Positions 12,143 through 16,493 of a stretch of DNA of 16,493 bases are shown in pieces (the first letter of the stretch is position 1; every line of letters starts with the position of its first letter). Under the pieces are notes generated by a model. That model did no database searches. It was not told where the DNA came from and saw only the letters and a list, made by a program, of their open reading frames with translations. Source of the DNA: an uncultured Clostridia bacterium (lineage in GTDB: Bacteria; Bacillota; Clostridia; RUG12999); contig CALLNG010000364.1 in NCBI GenBank assembly GCA_938005345.1, positions 1-16,493 of the forward strand. Reading direction: 5' to 3'. Both the position numbers and the translations under genes were made by a program.

Positions 12143-14821
12143 TTATTGGAACACTAAAATTTCCAGTGCTTTTTCGTAGTTTAGCCGCACCAGCATTGAC
12201 TGGCCTGCTTGCAGTTCGCCAACGGATCCCTCTGTGATCTCAACTTTCGGCTCCGTTTTCACAAAGTAAACCGCCGCTGTGGTCAATGGAATCGGTTTGC
12301 CTGTGATACCGCCGCCATCAAAGAACGCTATACCGTCTACAACGCTGGTCAACGTGACAACTGCAGCGCGAATCACTGGTGCGACGGAGGAACCGCCGTA
12401 TTGATGCAGCAGCCCCAGATCCGGTACGCTGGAAATATAAATGGGTTTGACGCTGCTGATTTCATCGCCGGATTTATTATATTCTACCACATCGCCCGGC
12501 TTGATTTCCAGGCTATTCCCACTCACTTCGCCTCTGAGGGACGACAGATAGAGCCGGCCGCCTTCGCAGACAACATAATTAAGCCCTGATGGGATGGACC
12601 AGCGTACGTTTCTGCGGTCCACCATCATGTTTTCATTCGTAAAGGCAAATTCTTCGCCGCCATTCACCTGAAAAATGATCTTGTAGCGGACTTCATCATC
12701 CAACACGCTTGGGTTGATGCTTTTGACAATGGCAAAGGGAGCGCTTTGACTGACGCTGCTCGTGGTGTCTCCACTGGTATGCAACACGACTCTAGCCACC
12801 CGGTTTGCCGCGTCCGCATCATAAAGTTCCATCTGGCATTCCACACGGTTTTTCAGCAGGCTTTTGCCACCGGCCTGATAACCTTCTTCGTCCTCTTCGT
12901 CCAGTGGAATGACGAATACCTGTACATCGCTTGATACCATAAATTCACTGCCGATGAAATCCCGGTCATACATAACCGAATTATATTCTCCCTCCAGCCG
13001 GAAGCTATCGGTTTCCTCCCGACCTGCGGTTGTAATTTCCCGCACTTGGCCTGCGCCGTTTAACCGGTAGAGAATCAGCTGCTGTTTTGTCTCTCCGTTT
13101 TCCGATAACGCGGCATGGTTTGCCACTGCATCTCCTGAAACAGATGCGCCGTTGACTGTAATGCTTCCCGCACCGTCATATATCGTCAATGTACCAGTTT
13201 CGGGCAAAATTTTAAGCTGCACTTTGCCGAGCGGGGTGGACACTGCCTCTACCAGGTACCCATAGATGCCATTCTCCCCGGTATTGCTGCCAATTCCCGC
13301 AATTTTTCCTGCACAGTCCAAATAGAATGTGGACCGCTGCCCAACTTCAATGTGGACCGCAAGTTCGCCGTCCGCACCCCGTGCGACTTGATATGCGGTT
13401 CCTTCTATTACCAGGGTTTCCCCTTCATCCTCCACAGCTTCAACTGTTTTGTTTTGTAGCGTTGTTGATGACAATTCCAAGCGCGTTACCCGGCCGTCTA
13501 AACTACGGTAGACCGAAACGGTGTTATTCGCTTGCAGCCTGTCAATCTCGCTGACTCTGCCGCCGGAAATGACTTCCACAATGGGATTCCGGTTTTGAAA
13601 GTCATAAGGGATGGACAGCGTTTCGGTATCCGCTTGGATATCGAACCCAGTTAAGTAAATCATCTGTTCGTTTTCACTGACGCCTTTTACTTTATAGGTC
13701 ACATAATCTTCCACAACAAGGACTTCACATCTGCCGTCATTGTCATTGTCTATCAGCTTCACATTACCGTTATGCAGCTGCAAATCCGCTTCCGTCAGCG
13801 ATACAGCAACACTCCCGTTATAAAGCACAGTGCAGTCTGTCGGAAGGCTGTCGGTCCGCTGTTTTCCTGTCTCGTCAATATACCGAATCTGACTCGTGGT
13901 CAGCAAACCGATATCATCTGTATTAATTTCCGTCACTTCTGTCCGGTATGGCATCATATAAACGACGGTTTCCTCATCGTCCTCCATACGCGTATAGCAT
14001 TTAACAGTATAGCCTAGCAAATCGCTGTAATCCACGGATCCCAGCTGCAAGGTTCTTCCGTCCAGCGCAATTTCACCTTCATTGACACCTTCGCCGCCGC
14101 TGAGCTTGGTATATTTATTTGCCGTTACAACGCCGCGCGTCATGGTCAAATCCATATGCATGTTCAGCAAGGTGTCACCCTCTGTATAGCGGTATCCGCC
14201 AATTCCGTCTGTCGCGCCTTCCATAACTTCTACATCCAGCGCATTGAACAACAGCTGGTAAAATGCAGCCTGCGAGATGGTGCCGTCCGCTTCAGGCGAG
14301 ACTTTGCCAAGCAACTTCAGACTGCTCGCCATGGTCAAATGGCCAATCGGATATCCACCGCTCATATCCGCCTTCGCACCGTAACCCATCAGGCAAACCA
14401 CCAATTTCACCGCTTCGTTATAGCTCAGCGGGTCCTGCGGACGGAACATACCATCCGCAGGGTCGCTAACGACTTTCATATCACAGAGCATGCGGACCGC
14501 GCCCGCAAGCTCCGGATCTGTTACATCTAAAAAACGCATCCCGCCAGTGCCCAGCATATAGTCCTGCACACCAACCAGTCTACACAGCAGCAGCGCTGCA
14601 TCGCCTCTTGTAATGACTCCGCCTGTCATGCCGTCCGCTTCTTCCTGCGTCAAAATCCCAATCCCCGCTAAGGTCTGCGCAGCTTCCACATAGGCTTCTA
14701 CCGATTGCTGCTGTTCCTCTTCGGTTTCTGCCGGCGCAGTTTCCTCCGCCCACACCGAACAGGTTCCCAAAATCATGACTACCGCCAGAATACAGGAGAG
14801 CCACCTCATGTGTTTTTTCAT
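12143..14821 (-). CDS. Large SLH-domain surface protein of unknown function
   Basis: An 892-residue exported protein. The signal peptide ends near 25 (SVWA), followed by an acidic, glutamine-rich spacer. Three SLH-like repeats lie at about 41-92, 95-148 and 150-200; TRGD and SYNE stand where TRAE is usual, so they are divergent. The remaining 690 residues form a long, strand-rich body with many short hydrophobic/charged alternations and no catalytic signature I recognise. It contains an EF-hand-like loop, DNDNDG...E (358-366), a likely calcium site. Cysteines are few. The start codon overlaps the stop of the upstream SLH protein as TAATG, so translation is coupled; AAGGAG lies upstream. It is encoded between two SLH/discoidin proteins, which suggests a structural or scaffolding partner on the cell surface. 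Surface location is well supported, the role is not. Confidence 0.85.
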   Translation of the reverse strand: MKKHMRWLSCILAVVMILGTCSVWAEETAPAETEEEQQQSVEAYVEAAQTLAGIGILTQEEADGMTGGVITRGDAALLLCRLVGVQDYMLGTGGMRFLDVTDPELAGAVRMLCDMKVVSDPADGMFRPQDPLSYNEAVKLVVCLMGYGAKADMSGGYPIGHLTMASSLKLLGKVSPEADGTISQAAFYQLLFNALDVEVMEGATDGIGGYRYTEGDTLLNMHMDLTMTRGVVTANKYTKLSGGEGVNEGEIALDGRTLQLGSVDYSDLLGYTVKCYTRMEDDEETVVYMMPYRTEVTEINTDDIGLLTTSQIRYIDETGKQRTDSLPTDCTVLYNGSVAVSLTEADLQLHNGNVKLIDNDNDGRCEVLVVEDYVTYKVKGVSENEQMIYLTGFDIQADTETLSIPYDFQNRNPIVEVISGGRVSEIDRLQANNTVSVYRSLDGRVTRLELSSTTLQNKTVEAVEDEGETLVIEGTAYQVARGADGELAVHIEVGQRSTFYLDCAGKIAGIGSNTGENGIYGYLVEAVSTPLGKVQLKILPETGTLTIYDGAGSITVNGASVSGDAVANHAALSENGETKQQLILYRLNGAGQVREITTAGREETDSFRLEGEYNSVMYDRDFIGSEFMVSSDVQVFVIPLDEEDEEGYQAGGKSLLKNRVECQMELYDADAANRVARVVLHTSGDTTSSVSQSAPFAIVKSINPSVLDDEVRYKIIFQVNGGEEFAFTNENMMVDRRNVRWSIPSGLNYVVCEGGRLYLSSLRGEVSGNSLEIKPGDVVEYNKSGDEISSVKPIYISSVPDLGLLHQYGGSSVAPVIRAAVVTLTSVVDGIAFFDGGGITGKPIPLTTAAVYFVKTEPKVEITEGSVGELQAGQSMLVRLNYEKALEILVFQ

Positions 14822-16493
14822 TATCCTTCACTCCTTTCCGTGTTCTGCCGTGCCATTGCCTCATAAATAATCTTTGCCGCTTCAGCGCGCGTTGCGCTGT
14901 TTTCCGGCGCAAACAGGTTACCGCCGACGCCGTTGATCAGGCCTTCGCTCTGCAACGCTAATACAGCTTCCCGCGCATAGGGCGCTATTTCATAGCCATC
15001 GGCAAATCCTGCTGTTTCCCCTCCTTCGAGTTCTATGCCTTTATCCTGCATGACTCGGTAAAGAATCAATGCCATGTCCTGCCTGGTAATTTCTTGGCCC
15101 ACACCAAACTGTTTGGCCGTGATGCCATTGATAATACCATGTTCAATTGCCGAAGCAATGTAGGAGTAATGCCACAGTTCCGGCGAGGTATCACGCATAT
15201 CGGTCTGCGCTTCTTCATCATAATAGCCAAACGCCATAACCACCATTTTCACAAATTCTTCCCTTGTGACTGCGCGTTCTGGTTCAAACTGCTGTGCTGG
15301 ACTCAGTACCCCTTGATACAGCAGGTTATAAACCGCTTCTTTCGCCCAAGCTGCCTGGTCTATATCCGTAAAGTAATTTTGTTCCCAAGCGGGCTGTTGC
15401 TGCGACGGATTGGTCTGTTCGCCGCCATTGACCAAATAGGAGTTGTCACTGCTGGAGCTGGACGGACCTCTGCCGCCTCCTCCGCCGCCAGTACCGCCGC
15501 CTCCTCCGCCGTTGCCGCCGGAACTCATCGAGGCCACTGTGACATAGAATTTTGCTTCCTGCTGCGAACCACCCATAGAAATGGCTGCCGTCAGCACTGC
15601 CGTAACATCAACGCCGGATGCTGGGCGCGTTACCACGCCTTCCGCCGTGATAACAGACGGATTGTTGGACGTCCAGACTATCTGGCTGCCCTCCGGCCCT
15701 ATTGCCGGCAGTTCTACGTTTGCGCTTAGACTGGATTTCAAAATCTCCTGCATGTAAGCGCTGATCCACGCAGCATCCGACTGCACAGCTTCGTTGCCAG
15801 GCAGGCTTTTGCGCACAATGATATCATACTGCCAAGAAAGCGTTTCACCGCCCAGCGAAAATTCTGCCGTTAATACAACATTTTTGTCTCCCGCTTCATT
15901 GGCCGGCCGCGTTACCGTACCTGTTCCATCGCTGCCAATTTCTACGGTCTCTGTGTCTGAGGAAGTCCAGCTGATGCTGATACCGCCGGCTGCTTCCAGT
16001 GGCAGAGAAATATTTTGTTTCACCTGCTCCGGATCAAAGTCAAAGGTCAACGCTTGTGCCGCCGCAATCAATGCATCCTGCTGGCTGGTACGGCTGTACA
16101 GTTCCAATTCTGCAATGCCCATGTCGCCATTTGTTTCCGCCGCACCTGTCAGCGTCACCTTGACGGCAGCGACTCCAGTTTCACTCAATTTACCATCCTG
16201 CAACGCTACCTCTCTCCAAGACGCCCCGCCTGTGGAAACCGCATAGGAAACGGAACCGATATTTTCCTCACCATATGGTGTCATACGGATTTCACTTAAA
16301 TTCGCCGCTGCTCCCAGCGTCAAGACAACTTCCGCTGTCTCCGCTGCGCCAGCATTCCAGGCGCTGTTATAGTTTCCGTCTGCCAAATTGGCTGCGCTGT
16401 CTGACCCCTCGGCTGCTTGTATGGATGCACCATAGGCCAAGTTGCCCACAGCATAGCAATTTTCACTTTCGGTCAGCACGCCCGCCACCGCAT
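14821..16493 (-). CDS. SLH-anchored multidomain surface protein, 5' part missing
   Basis: The frame runs off the right edge, so the N-terminus, including any signal peptide and catalytic domain, is outside. A GTG at 16488 is in frame but is continuous with upstream codons and has no ribosome binding site in view. The visible 555 residues, numbered from that GTG, hold a discoidin/F5/8C-like module (about 16-131), two bacterial Ig-like repeats of the 'atrophied' type (about 137-226 and 241-318, each with an I-W-T-S-x(4)-V core and a VTRPA motif), a glycine-rich then serine-rich linker (323-348), and three SLH repeats (about 372-420, 430-480, 492-545). This architecture is typical of wall-bound carbohydrate-active enzymes in Firmicutes, where discoidin and Ig-like modules follow a catalytic domain. 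It ends in TAATG overlap with the next gene, so both are in one operon. Confidence 0.88.
   Translation of the reverse strand, partial: AVAGVLTESENCYAVGNLAYGASIQAAEGSDSAANLADGNYNSAWNAGAAETAEVVLTLGAAANLSEIRMTPYGEENIGSVSYAVSTGGASWREVALQDGKLSETGVAAVKVTLTGAAETNGDMGIAELELYSRTSQQDALIAAAQALTFDFDPEQVKQNISLPLEAAGGISISWTSSDTETVEIGSDGTGTVTRPANEAGDKNVVLTAEFSLGGETLSWQYDIIVRKSLPGNEAVQSDAAWISAYMQEILKSSLSANVELPAIGPEGSQIVWTSNNPSVITAEGVVTRPASGVDVTAVLTAAISMGGSQQEAKFYVTVASMSSGGNGGGGGGTGGGGGGRGPSSSSSDNSYLVNGGEQTNPSQQQPAWEQNYFTDIDQAAWAKEAVYNLLYQGVLSPAQQFEPERAVTREEFVKMVVMAFGYYDEEAQTDMRDTSPELWHYSYIASAIEHGIINGITAKQFGVGQEITRQDMALILYRVMQDKGIELEGGETAGFADGYEIAPYAREAVLALQSEGLINGVGGNLFAPENSATRAEAAKIIYEAMARQNTERSEG
15466..15522 (-). 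repeat. Low-complexity glycine-linker coding repeat
   Basis: A GGN-codon tract encodes the glycine-rich linker between the Ig-like and SLH repeats. On the plus strand the 16-base unit GCCGCCTCCTCCGCCG occurs at 15472-15487 and 15496-15511, a period of 24 bases (8 codons). Such tracts vary in length by slippage; the frame stays open. Confidence 0.7.

Noticed and set aside
15466..15522. GC-rich direct repeats considered as a CRISPR-like or regulatory repeat
   Set aside because: They are codon repeats of an in-frame glycine linker; there are no spacers and only two unit copies.
15094..15729. Plus-strand open frame (211 codons) opposite the SLH/Ig-like protein
   Set aside because: It is antisense to clear SLH and Ig-like repeats; the composition reflects the complement of glycine and serine codons, and no start signal is present.

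Overview
The window looks like a chromosomal segment of a Gram-positive Clostridia-type bacterium (Bacillota). The evidence is purine-rich AGGAGG-type ribosome binding sites, housekeeping promoters close to TTGACA-17-TATAAT, extracellular proteins carrying S-layer homology (SLH) repeats and copper-amine-oxidase-like 'stalk' repeats, and gene families typical of anaerobic Firmicutes (AzlD, non-haem ferritin, RarA, MgtC/SapB). The exact genus cannot be read from the sequence. No rRNA, tRNA, CRISPR array, transposase or phage gene was seen.

Layout. 1-2440, plus strand: the 3' end of an azlD-type amino-acid exporter subunit, a ferritin with its own promoter and a strong terminator, and rarA with its own promoter. 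2396-4578, minus strand: a probable three-gene operon reading PHP-domain phosphoesterase, then MgtC/SapB membrane protein, then calcineurin-like phosphoesterase, ending at a bidirectional terminator shared with rarA. 4579-5546: a divergent AraC-type regulator. Its promoter interlocks with that of the PHP operon, and the shared region holds a perfect inverted repeat and CTTG(C/T)TTT motifs spaced by multiples of 21 bp. 5675-7688, minus strand: a P1B-type heavy-metal ATPase without an N-terminal metal-binding domain, its terminator, and a promoter whose start site is covered by a CsoR-like palindrome.

7762-16493, minus strand, holds four large exported proteins read from the right edge leftward. 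They are (i) a 5'-truncated protein with a discoidin-like module, two bacterial Ig-like repeats, a glycine-rich linker and three SLH repeats; (ii) an 892-residue protein with N-terminal SLH-like repeats and a long unrecognised body, coupled to the first by a TAATG stop/start overlap; (iii) a 791-residue protein with an F5/8C module, an uncharacterised helical, probably carbohydrate-active domain, and three SLH repeats; and (iv) a secreted protein with two stalk repeats, an F5/8C module and a polysaccharide-lyase-like jelly-roll. The simplest reading is a cell-surface polysaccharide capture and depolymerisation locus. Proteins (i) to (iii) would be held on the wall by SLH repeats and (iv) would be released or held differently. 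The polymer is unknown, and no transporter or regulator for it lies in the window. The main candidates for undescribed biology are protein (ii), the central domain of protein (iii), and the 4590-4700 divergent regulatory region.
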